NCBI GenBank assembly: GCA_003161835.1
Contig: PMNO01000407.1
Location: 1-6,161 of the forward strand
DNA from: Myxococcales bacterium
Lineage (GTDB): Bacteria > Myxococcota_A > Polyangia > Fen-1088
DNA: 6,161 bases
Direction: 5' to 3'
The position numbers were made by a program, and so were the translations under genes. Position 1 is the first letter of the stretch. Every line of letters starts with the position of its first letter. The notes under the pieces were generated by a model. The model worked only from the letters and a program-made list of their open reading frames with translations. It was not told the origin of the DNA and searched no databases. Shown here piece after piece: positions 1-5,664 of the stretch.

Positions 1-2
1 CC

Positions 3-989
3 GCCGAGGCGCCCGTTCCCGATGAGCTACGGGCGTGGGTTTATGACGACGACGGCGCCATATTCACGAACGAGCGCATCCCGCAGCGCGGCTCGTTGGT
101 ACCGGCGGTGGCGGGTGGCCCGGATCTCGGGACGTTCTTGATCCAGCCTGGCGCCACGCGCGGGCCGTTGCGCCTCCATGTGCAAGGCCTTCAAGGCGGG
201 GTCCGCAAGGTGGATGGCGCGGCGTGGGTCCCGCCCGAGGCGCGGGCGCGCGGCAAGTTCGATCTGATCTTGGGAACCGACATCCCCGCCGATCAAGACA
301 TGAACGGCGTTCCCGATCTCATCGATGACTGCCGCCTTCAGACGGATCCCCAGCAACGGGGATGCTCCGAAGGCGGGGCGCCCGACGGGTCGTCGTCGGC
401 CGCGGCCGATGGCGGTGCATGGGACGGATCGGACAACGACGGTCGCGCGGGCTCTGGGGGCGCCGGGGGCGCGAATGGCGCGGAGGGAAGCGGCGGGGCC
501 GGCCCGGGTACTGGCGGAGCGCGAGGAACTGGCGGTAGCGGCCAAACGGGTGGCGTCGTGGGCAGCGGTGGCCGCACCGGCGCTGAGGGCGGCGGAGGTC
601 GCGGCGTCGGAACGGGAGGCGGCTCGGGTGGTGTCGTTGGCACCGGGGGCAAGATTGGAACGGGCGGCGCCGCCAGCGGAGGTAGCGGCGCGATCGACGC
701 CGGGATCCAGGACGGCGCGGCGATGGACACGCGGGTGCCCGACGCCCAGGCCCAGGACAGCAAGGCCGCCGAGACCGGCACCAAGTTCATCGGCACTGCT
801 TGCGCCAACTCCAGCGAATGCTCGTCGACTTTTTGCGTCGATGGCGTGTGTTGCCAGTCAGCGTGCGATCAGCCCTGCCAGGCTTGCGGATTCCTCGGAC
901 TCTGCCTCCCGGTCACACGGACGATGGATGTGCCTCAGTGCGCGGGCGCAAGAACCTGCGACATGAAGGCCACCTGCGTCGCGAACTGA
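3..989 (+). CDS. Exported modular protein with Ca-binding motif, Gly-rich linker and Cys-rich C-terminus (5' partial)
   Basis: The frame is open through the left edge, so the N-terminus and any signal peptide lie outside; 328 residues are visible. Residues 1-95 look like a small beta-rich extracellular domain. Residues 97-110 read DQDMNGVPDLIDDC, a thrombospondin type-3/dockerin-like calcium loop. Residues about 149-229 are a low-complexity Gly/Ala/Ser/Thr linker. Residues about 263-328 hold 12 cysteines with a core CxSTFCVDGVCC followed by CQACGxxGLC. Such Cys-rich modules are common in secreted myxobacterial proteins, and an even cysteine number suits disulfides formed outside the cytoplasm. 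The likely place is the cell surface or exterior; no enzymatic motif is visible. The TTG at 96 is internal and not a credible start, because coding-like sequence continues upstream of it. The gene converges on the next one, with 40 bases between the stop codons. The precise role is unknown. Confidence 0.82.
   Translation, partial: AEAPVPDELRAWVYDDDGAIFTNERIPQRGSLVPAVAGGPDLGTFLIQPGATRGPLRLHVQGLQGGVRKVDGAAWVPPEARARGKFDLILGTDIPADQDMNGVPDLIDDCRLQTDPQQRGCSEGGAPDGSSSAAADGGAWDGSDNDGRAGSGGAGGANGAEGSGGAGPGTGGARGTGGSGQTGGVVGSGGRTGAEGGGGRGVGTGGGSGGVVGTGGKIGTGGAASGGSGAIDAGIQDGAAMDTRVPDAQAQDSKAAETGTKFIGTACANSSECSSTFCVDGVCCQSACDQPCQACGFLGLCLPVTRTMDVPQCAGARTCDMKATCVAN
447..689 (+). repeat. Gly-rich low-complexity coding repeat (linker of first gene)
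   Basis: Degenerate GGC/GGN-rich triplet repeats encode GSGG, GTGG and GAGG units for about 81 residues. The unit is imperfect, so this is a low-complexity linker and not an exact tandem array. It separates the calcium-motif region from the Cys-rich tail. Confidence 0.75.
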
Positions 990-1027
990 CGATCGTCGTG
1001 GCTCATTTGGCGGCCCATCTGACCACG

Positions 1028-1042
1028 GATCATTGCATGATC
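1028..1042. other. Small perfect inverted repeat over the stop codon of the minus-strand lipoprotein gene
   Basis: GATCAT-TGC-ATGATC forms a 6-base perfect stem with a 3-base loop and covers the TGA stop of the lipoprotein gene, near the junction of two convergent genes. The stem is short and AT-rich and no T-run follows on either strand. It may be a weak 3'-end structure or chance; it is not called a terminator. Confidence 0.3.
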
Positions 1043-1998
1043 GCCGTCAGCCCCTCGATGCAGAAATCCCACGCGACCGGCGCCGTGGTCGTCGACGGGA
1101 TCTGCAGCTGCAGGAGCATGACCATGGTGGGCTCGAACGCGGACTTCTTCGTGACCCACGATCCCTGCGCGGTATCCGCAAACATCACCGTGTGCTGCCC
1201 CGGCGTCGTGACCGCCGAGAAATAGACGTCGTCGGGAACGTTCTTCGTGGGGAAGGCGACCCGAATCGAGGACGACGGGATGGTGGGTCCGCTCAGCTGG
1301 AAACAAAACCCCTTGATCCCGTGCGCGACCGTGTCGTACGGCATTTGTGGGGGGCCGTCGTTGAGCTCGAGCCCGATGCCCGCGCCCCACGCTCCGGCGG
1401 CCATCGAGGTTTTTCCCGACGTGCACATCTTTCCCCCCACGTTGGGGAAGCTGTTGGGGCTGGGACTCGTCACCATCGCGCAGTTCACGCCCTTGAGATC
1501 GACGCAGTCGCTGTAGATGAACCATGAGCCGCGGACGGCCAACGGATTGCTCGCGAGCGAAATGTATCCCTTGGCATCCGGGGTGAGAGGAATGCCTGGA
1601 CAGCCCGAGATCCCCGAGGTGCCCGCCGTTCCCGTGGTGGTTCCGCCCGCGCCGCTGCCGGCGCCCGCACCTCCGCCTCCCGGGAGGCCTCCGCCGCCGA
1701 CACTGAGCCCCCCAGACCCGACTGCCCCGGTTCCCGTGTTGCCCGCGGCCCCTGTCGTCCCGCCCGCCGTTCCCGCTCCGCCAGACGCGAGGGCCCCGCC
1801 ACCGGTGCCGGTCGGCCCGCCGGTTTCGGTCTTGCCGCCCGTGGCCGCAACGCTTCCCCCGGTTCCCGCGCCGCCGGCTCCCTGCTGGGCCATTCCCCCG
1901 CTCGCGCTCGGGTTGCCGTTCGATCCCGTCGACGAGCAGGCCAGCGCCGCACACGCGAGCGCGCAAATTGTCACGACCACCGGTTTGCAAGAACGCAT
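1030..1998 (-). CDS. Lipoprotein with Gly-rich linker and beta-sandwich-like C-terminal domain
   Basis: This is a 322-residue protein starting at ATG 1998. The N-terminus has basic residues, a hydrophobic stretch and a lipobox ALAC with the lipidated Cys at residue 21 (Cys16 is a less likely alternative), so it is predicted to be a membrane-anchored lipoprotein. Residues about 34-131 are a Gly/Ala/Thr/Ser linker. Residues about 132-322 form a globular domain with six cysteines and alternating beta-like segments, including GSWFIYSD, GIKGFCFQLSG, SSIRVAF and a closing WDFCIEGL. This pattern resembles galactose-binding/CBM-like jelly-roll domains of other secreted myxobacterial proteins; binding of a carbohydrate or other surface ligand is an inference. 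A TTG start at 2010 is possible, but ATG gives a better signal peptide. It lies 24 bases after yheT on the same strand, so co-transcription is likely. No clear Shine-Dalgarno sequence is visible. Confidence 0.85.
   Translation of the reverse strand: MRSCKPVVVTICALACAALACSSTGSNGNPSASGGMAQQGAGGAGTGGSVAATGGKTETGGPTGTGGGALASGGAGTAGGTTGAAGNTGTGAVGSGGLSVGGGGLPGGGGAGAGSGAGGTTTGTAGTSGISGCPGIPLTPDAKGYISLASNPLAVRGSWFIYSDCVDLKGVNCAMVTSPSPNSFPNVGGKMCTSGKTSMAAGAWGAGIGLELNDGPPQMPYDTVAHGIKGFCFQLSGPTIPSSSIRVAFPTKNVPDDVYFSAVTTPGQHTVMFADTAQGSWVTKKSAFEPTMVMLLQLQIPSTTTAPVAWDFCIEGLTAIMQ
1606..1899 (-). repeat. Gly-rich low-complexity coding repeat (linker of first lipoprotein)
   Basis: About 98 residues of imperfect GTGG, GAGG and GSGG units, read on the minus strand. 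On the plus strand the same DNA gives a Pro-rich open frame that is a shadow. The linker probably spaces the globular domain from the lipid anchor. Confidence 0.75.
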
Positions 1999-2022
1999 TT
2001 GCGCGGACAATACCCCATCTGG

Positions 2023-3051
2023 TCAGCTGGAGCTTCCACCGCCGCGCACCGCCGCGCACCGCCGCAACCACGCCACCACTTCCTCCTCGGCCCAGTAGCT
2101 GGGACGCCAGGGCCAGGCGCCGGCGATAAAACCGGCGTGACCGCCCCAGGAGGTCACCTCGAACGTGACGCTGTCGGAAGCCGACCGACGGGCCGCTGCG
2201 ATCGCCGACGCGGGACAGAAGGGATCATCCTCGCTGGCAATGCACAGGGTGGGGACGCCAATAGCTCCCAGATAGCCCAGGCTGCTCGCTTGCTCATAGT
2301 AATCGTCCGCGCTCGTGAATCCGTGCAAGGGCGCGGTCACGAAGCGGTCGAATTCGTGGAACGTCTTCGCGGCGCGCACCTGGGCCGGATCGAGGTGGGC
2401 CGTCTCGCGCGGGAAGCGCTGGATCACGTCGAGCGCCTTCGGCTTCAGCCGCTTCATGAAGTGGGCGGCGTAGGCCCGGCCCGCGCGCCGCTCGAGGAAG
2501 CGCGACGACGCCGCGAGATCGTAGGGCACCGAGATCGTCGCCGCGGCAAGCACGGGGCTGTTCGCGCCCATCTCGCCCAACCATTTGAGCAGCACGTTTC
2601 CGCCCAGGGAAAAACCGAGCGCGTAGAGGGGCGTTTGCGGCTCGCGTGCCGCCAGGGTGCGCGCCACCAGCGCGAGATCGCCGGTGTCGCCCGAGTGATA
2701 GAGGCGCGGCCGGCGGTTCGGTAGCCGGCGCTTGATCTCGGCCGGGTCGCGCGCGCACGACCGAAAATTCAAGGCGGTGGCGCGCCAGCCCATGCGCAAG
2801 ACCAGGAGTGCCAGCGCCTGGGTATGCCACGAGTGCGCGCTGCCCTCGAGGCCGTGGAGCAACAGAACGCGCGGGGATCCCGGCGGACCGGGGGAGTGAT
2901 CCAGAACCAGATCGTCATCGTCCGGGGTCGTCAGCACTTCGCGGTCGAACGTCACCAGCCGGCGCGACCGCGCGATACGGGCCCACGCGGTTTGCAGATG
3001 GGCGCCCGGAATCCACCAGGCGCCACGGGTTGGTCGTATGCTCACGGACAT
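2023..3051 (-). CDS. yheT: YheT-family alpha/beta-fold hydrolase
   Basis: This is a 342-residue cytoplasmic-type alpha/beta hydrolase of the YheT/YMR210w-like family (putative esterases; natural substrate generally unknown). Family marks, in order: GAHLQT near residue 16; RVLLLHGLEGS with the oxyanion HG at 66-67; LNFRSC at about 94-99; YHSGDTGDL at 118-126; the nucleophile elbow GFSLGGN with Ser148; SEDDPF with the likely acid Asp275 or Asp276; and GGHAGF with His305. The triad is complete, so activity is expected. Length is close to the family norm of about 320-340. The frame is open further upstream, to 3192, but those residues are unlike the family and would overlap the divergent SDR gene, so ATG 3051 is chosen (GTG 3045 is possible). 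The C-terminal residues CAAVRGGGSSS look like an added tail and are encoded by a 10-base tandem repeat. The lipoprotein gene follows after 24 bases. Confidence 0.93.
   Translation of the reverse strand: MSVSIRPTRGAWWIPGAHLQTAWARIARSRRLVTFDREVLTTPDDDDLVLDHSPGPPGSPRVLLLHGLEGSAHSWHTQALALLVLRMGWRATALNFRSCARDPAEIKRRLPNRRPRLYHSGDTGDLALVARTLAAREPQTPLYALGFSLGGNVLLKWLGEMGANSPVLAAATISVPYDLAASSRFLERRAGRAYAAHFMKRLKPKALDVIQRFPRETAHLDPAQVRAAKTFHEFDRFVTAPLHGFTSADDYYEQASSLGYLGAIGVPTLCIASEDDPFCPASAIAAARRSASDSVTFEVTSWGGHAGFIAGAWPWRPSYWAEEEVVAWLRRCAAVRGGGSSS
2037..2065. repeat. 10-base short tandem repeat in the 3' end of yheT
   Basis: The unit GCCGCGCACC occurs twice exactly at 2041-2060, with partial units on both sides. 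It encodes the last residues of YheT. Because the period is not a multiple of three, gain or loss of one unit would change the reading frame of the C-terminal tail. Confidence 0.7.
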
Positions 3052-3052
3052 G
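3038..3052. other. Overlapping divergent start codons at a CATG palindrome
   Basis: ATG of yheT (minus, 3051-3049) and ATG of the SDR gene (plus, 3050-3052) overlap within CATG at 3049-3052. If the SDR gene starts instead at ATG 3038 the overlap grows to 14 bases. There is no intergenic space, so promoters and ribosome-binding sites for each gene must lie inside the other coding region, or the mRNAs may be leaderless. Neither side shows a strong Shine-Dalgarno match. Confidence 0.7.
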
Positions 3053-3733
3053 AAGGTAATTCTTTTCGGCGCGAGCGGCATGGTCGGACAGGGAGTTCTG
3101 CGCGAATGCCTGCTGGCCGAGGACGTCGAGCAGGTGTTGGCGATCGGTCGCAGCCCGGTCGGACAGCAGCACTCGAAACTGCGCGAGCTCATTCACTCCG
3201 ATTTCACGAACTTCGCGGCCATCGCGGGCCAGATGGCGGGCTATGACGCTTGCTTCTTCTGCCTGGGCGTCTCATCCGCGGGGATGAAGGAGAGCGACTA
3301 TCGCCACATCACCTTCGTCTTCACCCTGGCCGCCGCCGAGGTGCTGGCGAAGCAAAACCCGGGCATGACGTTCGTCTACGTTTCGGGAACCGGCACCGAC
3401 AGCACGGAGAAGGGGCGATCGATGTGGGCGCGGGTCAAGGGCGAAACCGAGAACGCGTTGTTGAAGTTGCCTTTCCGGGCCGCCTACATGTTTCGCCCCG
3501 GCGTGATCCAACCCCTGCACGGAATCAAGTCGAAGACCCGCGTGTACCGCGCGCTCTACACCGTGGTCGCGCCGCTGTTTCCGATCATCAAGCTGCTATT
3601 TCCGAAGTACGTGATCACGACCGAACAGGTGGGGCGGGCGATGCTCGCGGTTGCCCGGGGCGGCACCGCGCAGAGGCTGCTCGAGAACCGGGACATCGCG
3701 GAGATCGCCAACCGGGCGCGGCCCTCCCGGTGA
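3050..3733 (+). CDS. NAD(P)-binding atypical SDR / epimerase-like protein
   Basis: This is a 227-residue Rossmann-fold protein of the NAD-dependent epimerase/dehydratase-like atypical SDR group. The first strand and dinucleotide loop are plain: MKVILFGASGMVGQG (residues 1-15), matching GxxGxxG. The segment DACFFCLGVSSAG (66-78) fits the strand-4 cofactor region. FVYVSGTGTDSTEKG (108-122) supplies the usual Ser112. The motif expected to be YxxxK reads WARVK (126-130), so Lys130 is present but the catalytic Tyr position holds Trp. FRPGVIQP (148-155) matches the family's RPG-type motif. Loss of the Tyr suggests a non-classical oxidoreductase or a binding/regulatory role, as in TIP30-like proteins; the substrate is unknown. 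ATG 3050 is chosen because the family begins directly with the M-K-V strand; ATG 3038 would add four residues. It converges with yacG (39-base gap). Confidence 0.88.
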   Translation: MKVILFGASGMVGQGVLRECLLAEDVEQVLAIGRSPVGQQHSKLRELIHSDFTNFAAIAGQMAGYDACFFCLGVSSAGMKESDYRHITFVFTLAAAEVLAKQNPGMTFVYVSGTGTDSTEKGRSMWARVKGETENALLKLPFRAAYMFRPGVIQPLHGIKSKTRVYRALYTVVAPLFPIIKLLFPKYVITTEQVGRAMLAVARGGTAQRLLENRDIAEIANRARPSR

Positions 3734-3772
3734 GAATCCGCCAGCAAGAATCAGCGGCGCGACCTGCTCTCT

Positions 3773-3970
3773 TCAATTCGAGCTGGACGGGTCGTCGCCG
3801 TCGGTCGGGAGGCCAGCGTCCAGGTCCTCTTCGGAGAGCGGCGCGGAGATTCGATGGGCTCCGTCGAGCCACGCGCCGAGATCCACCAGACGGCAACGCT
3901 CGGAACAGAAGGGTTCGTATGAATTCGGGCCGCCGCTGGCCGGCAGCTTTCGCTTGCAAGTCGGGCACAT
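3773..3970 (-). CDS. yacG: YacG, zinc-binding DNA gyrase inhibitor
   Basis: This is a 65-residue protein with the full YacG signature: CPTCKR at 2-7, then PFCSERCRLVDLGAWLDG at 20-37, then an Ala/Ile segment and an acidic tail rich in Glu, Asp and Ser. Cys2, Cys5, Cys22 and Cys26 form the four-cysteine zinc site. E. coli YacG binds GyrB and inhibits gyrase; the same role here is an inference by family. Length matches the family (about 60-70). ATG 3970 is the only plausible start, because an in-frame TAA lies just upstream. The Shine-Dalgarno sequence is poor: an AGGA sits about 17 bases upstream. It follows the Cys-rich zinc-ribbon gene by 44 bases and is probably the last gene of that transcript. 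This differs from gammaproteobacteria, where yacG sits near coaE and zapD. Confidence 0.95.
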   Translation of the reverse strand: MCPTCKRKLPASGGPNSYEPFCSERCRLVDLGAWLDGAHRISAPLSEEDLDAGLPTDGDDPSSSN

Positions 3971-4014
3971 CGGAACTGCTTAGCACATCCTGACTGTGCG
4001 CTTCGCGAGCGGGT

Positions 4015-4404
4015 TCACTCCAGCTGGAGGCCGCAATCCGAGCAGGCACCGCCGACCAAAGGCGCTGCCATGCCGCAGGCCGGGCAGGGCGGGTCCGTCC
4101 CGTCGACGAGGGGGGCCACCGCGGGGTGGTCGGCTCCGATGGTGCCCTCGCGCAGCGCCAGTGCGCGCCAGCGTTCATGGATGAGGTGCGTGAGACGCGG
4201 GAGATCCTCGGCGCGCGCCAAGATCTGCATCTTGGGCGCGCAGCCGCAACCCGTCCGGCCGCAACACACATCCCGATCGAGCAGCACCGGGATTTCGGCG
4301 GCAAGACAAGCGTCGCGCACCTCCTTGGCCTCCGGGAGTGCGGCCTGCATGCAGGCAACGAGCTCGGCGTTCGCGAGGGCACCTTCGGCGTCTTCGGTAT
4401 TCAT
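4015..4404 (-). CDS. DUF2007-like protein with Cys-rich insert and C-terminal zinc ribbon
   Basis: This is a 129-residue soluble protein. The N-terminal part (about 12-45) has the helix-turn-strand pattern of DUF2007-type proteins: EAKEVRDACLAAEIPVLL, read as a helix leading to a strand. The following ILARAEDLPRLTHLIHERW (61-79) fits the second strand and helix. Between them sits an unusual cluster, DVCCGRTGCGC (45-55), with Cys47, 48, 53 and 55. The C-terminus (107-124) is a CPACG...CSDCG zinc ribbon. Ten cysteines in total suggest one or two metal sites. DUF2007 proteins are described only as putative signal-transducing proteins, so the function is open. The start at ATG 4404 is 16 bases after the stop of the upstream lipoprotein gene, and yacG follows, pointing to a shared transcript. 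The family call is from pattern only. Confidence 0.8.
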   Translation of the reverse strand: MNTEDAEGALANAELVACMQAALPEAKEVRDACLAAEIPVLLDRDVCCGRTGCGCAPKMQILARAEDLPRLTHLIHERWRALALREGTIGADHPAVAPLVDGTDPPCPACGMAAPLVGGACSDCGLQLE

Positions 4405-4420
4405 GGACGACGGCCCGGCC

Positions 4421-5530
4421 CTACATCAAGACCCAGTTCAGGACGGCGTCGAACAGCTTCGTGCCGTCGCTGGTGAGGTTGGCGGCGAGGGTTTCGCGAA
4501 TGGCAAATCCCGCCCGCCGCGCGGGGGCGGCCATGCTCACCATCTGGGCTCCCTTTTCGTAGCCGAAAACCACGGACCGATTCGCGTTTCCCACCAGATT
4601 GGCGCCCTTGAGCGCCGCCGCGGCGGGAATGCCCCAGCCGAAATCGCCCGCCATGCTGGAGATCGTGATCGTTCCCGTCAACGTCCCCACGAGGGGGCTG
4701 CCGGCCATCGTGATCTGCACCTGGGTCTGGGTCGCGATCATGCCGTAGTCGGTGTTCAAGGTGGCCGGCGTCATTCCCATCAAGGCGAACTCGCCGTTCT
4801 CGATGCACAGCACCGGTATCGCGATGTCGCGCAGTTTCGCGGCCAAGGGACCTGATTCGGCGCTACTTGAGATTACGACCAGATCCAGGCCCGCCACCGA
4901 GGCCGCGGTGACAGCCGCATCGGTGACGGTGGTCGTCTGAATTCCGCGCGCGGTCATGCGGGCCAACATGACGTTGTCCCCCGCGGTGGGTTTCCCCCCG
5001 CTCGTGATGACCATGATCGCTTTCAATTTGGTGGCCGTGCCCCCGCCCGCGCCGCTACCGCCAGCGGCGCCGCCGCCACCCCCACTGCCGGCGCTGGTCC
5101 CACCGCGGCCTCCCATACCGCTACCGCCGGCCGACGGTGAATCCACGCCGCCGTCTTGTTGCGTGCTCGCGTCGCCGGCCAAGCCAGTTCCGCCGCCCCC
5201 ACCGGTGGCCCCGGCGCCCCCGGAACCACTCGGGCCCGCACCCCCGAAATTGGCTCCGCCCGTGTCGCCCGATGACCCACCGCTGGTGGCGGGCGCGCCG
5301 CCGGTTCCCACGGTCGCGCCTCCGCTCCCGGGCATCGCTGCGCCCCCCGATCCCGAGGCCGCCAACCCACCCGTACCCGTGACGGCGTGCCCACCGGAGC
5401 CAGTGGCGGGAGATGGGGTCGCCGTGCTGCTACCGCAGCCAGCGGCGCAAAAGGCCAAACCCAAGATCGCCACGGCGATCGTAAACCGCCCCGATGGTCG
5501 CGACCCGAACGCAGTTGTTTTTGGATTCAT
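4421..5530 (-). CDS. Lipoprotein with Gly-rich linker and ThuA/GATase-like Rossmann domain
   Basis: This is a 369-residue protein. Basic residues and a hydrophobic core (about 16-30) lead to the lipobox AAGC with the lipidated Cys32 followed by GSS, so it is a predicted lipoprotein, probably of the outer membrane. Residues about 44-166 are a Gly/Ser/Ala/Thr linker containing one acidic patch (about 120-131). The C-terminal domain (168-369) begins with the strand KAIMVITSGG. DNVMLARMTARGIQTTTV and GLDLVVISSS follow, with IPVLCIENG at 238-246, the alternating alpha/beta pattern of ThuA-like or class I glutamine-amidotransferase-like folds. Similar domains occur at the end of secreted glycan-active and PKD-containing proteins and have no assigned reaction. 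No clear nucleophile-elbow Cys with His/Glu triad is visible, though Cys242 sits in a strand after IPVL. It is first in a likely transcript with the two zinc proteins downstream and is divergent from the membrane metallophosphoesterase gene. Confidence 0.86.
   Translation of the reverse strand: MNPKTTAFGSRPSGRFTIAVAILGLAFCAAGCGSSTATPSPATGSGGHAVTGTGGLAASGSGGAAMPGSGGATVGTGGAPATSGGSSGDTGGANFGGAGPSGSGGAGATGGGGGTGLAGDASTQQDGGVDSPSAGGSGMGGRGGTSAGSGGGGGAAGGSGAGGGTATKLKAIMVITSGGKPTAGDNVMLARMTARGIQTTTVTDAAVTAASVAGLDLVVISSSAESGPLAAKLRDIAIPVLCIENGEFALMGMTPATLNTDYGMIATQTQVQITMAGSPLVGTLTGTITISSMAGDFGWGIPAAAALKGANLVGNANRSVVFGYEKGAQMVSMAAPARRAGFAIRETLAANLTSDGTKLFDAVLNWVLM
5033..5401 (-). repeat. Gly-rich low-complexity coding repeat (linker of second lipoprotein)
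   Basis: About 123 residues of imperfect GSGG, GTGG and GGAG units on the minus strand, the longest of the three linkers in the window. The opposite strand gives a Pro-rich shadow frame. Confidence 0.75.
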
Positions 5531-5664
5531 GGGGAAACGCGCACTCTACCCGAAGACAAGGGCCGCAACGACCACATACCTTCAGGTCCGGATGTTGCGC
5601 CCCGCATCCAGAAATGGCGACGCGCACGCCCGACGTTGTGAAGTTTCTGACGTAGAGTTGCTCC
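5531..5664. promoter_or_regulatory. Divergent intergenic region, probable promoters for the lipoprotein and metallophosphoesterase genes
   Basis: This is the only gap of more than 50 bases in the window, and it separates two genes that start in opposite directions, so promoters for both are expected here. No confident -35/-10 pair could be picked. An inverted repeat GGATG-N10-CATCC lies at 5590-5609 and could be an operator or chance. The AGAG at 5654-5657 is a plausible Shine-Dalgarno sequence seven bases before GTG 5665. Confidence 0.45.

Noticed and set aside
447..689. PE-PGRS-like mycobacterial protein because of the Gly-rich repeats
   Set aside because: No PE domain is visible, and the Cys-rich tail, calcium motif and neighbouring lipoproteins point to the myxobacterial type of linker protein.
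338..808. Pro-rich minus-strand frame inside the first gene
   Set aside because: Antisense shadow of the Gly-rich linker of the gene at 3-989.
935..2071. 378-residue Arg/Gly-rich frame on the minus strand
   Set aside because: It overlaps the lipoprotein gene in another frame, has biased Arg/Gly/His composition and no signal peptide or domain; open by high GC only.
1517..2098. Pro-rich open frame on the plus strand
   Set aside because: It is the antisense of the Gly-rich linker and signal region of the lipoprotein gene; GGN codons read backwards as Pro. No start context or domain.
3052..3192. Extended N-terminus of YheT beyond ATG 3051
   Set aside because: The added residues do not resemble the family N-terminus and would overlap the well-supported SDR gene on the other strand.
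3734..3772. Possible bidirectional terminator between the SDR gene and yacG
   Set aside because: Only a four-base CCGC/GCGG stem with a long loop and no T-run; not enough to call a terminator.
3250..3993. 247-residue plus-strand frame overlapping the SDR gene and yacG
   Set aside because: It is a second frame of the SDR gene running on into antisense yacG, Arg-rich with no recognisable fold.
4070..4855. 261-residue plus-strand frame across two minus-strand genes
   Set aside because: It covers the end of the zinc-ribbon gene region and the lipoprotein gene in antisense; composition is Arg/Gly/His-rich with no motif.
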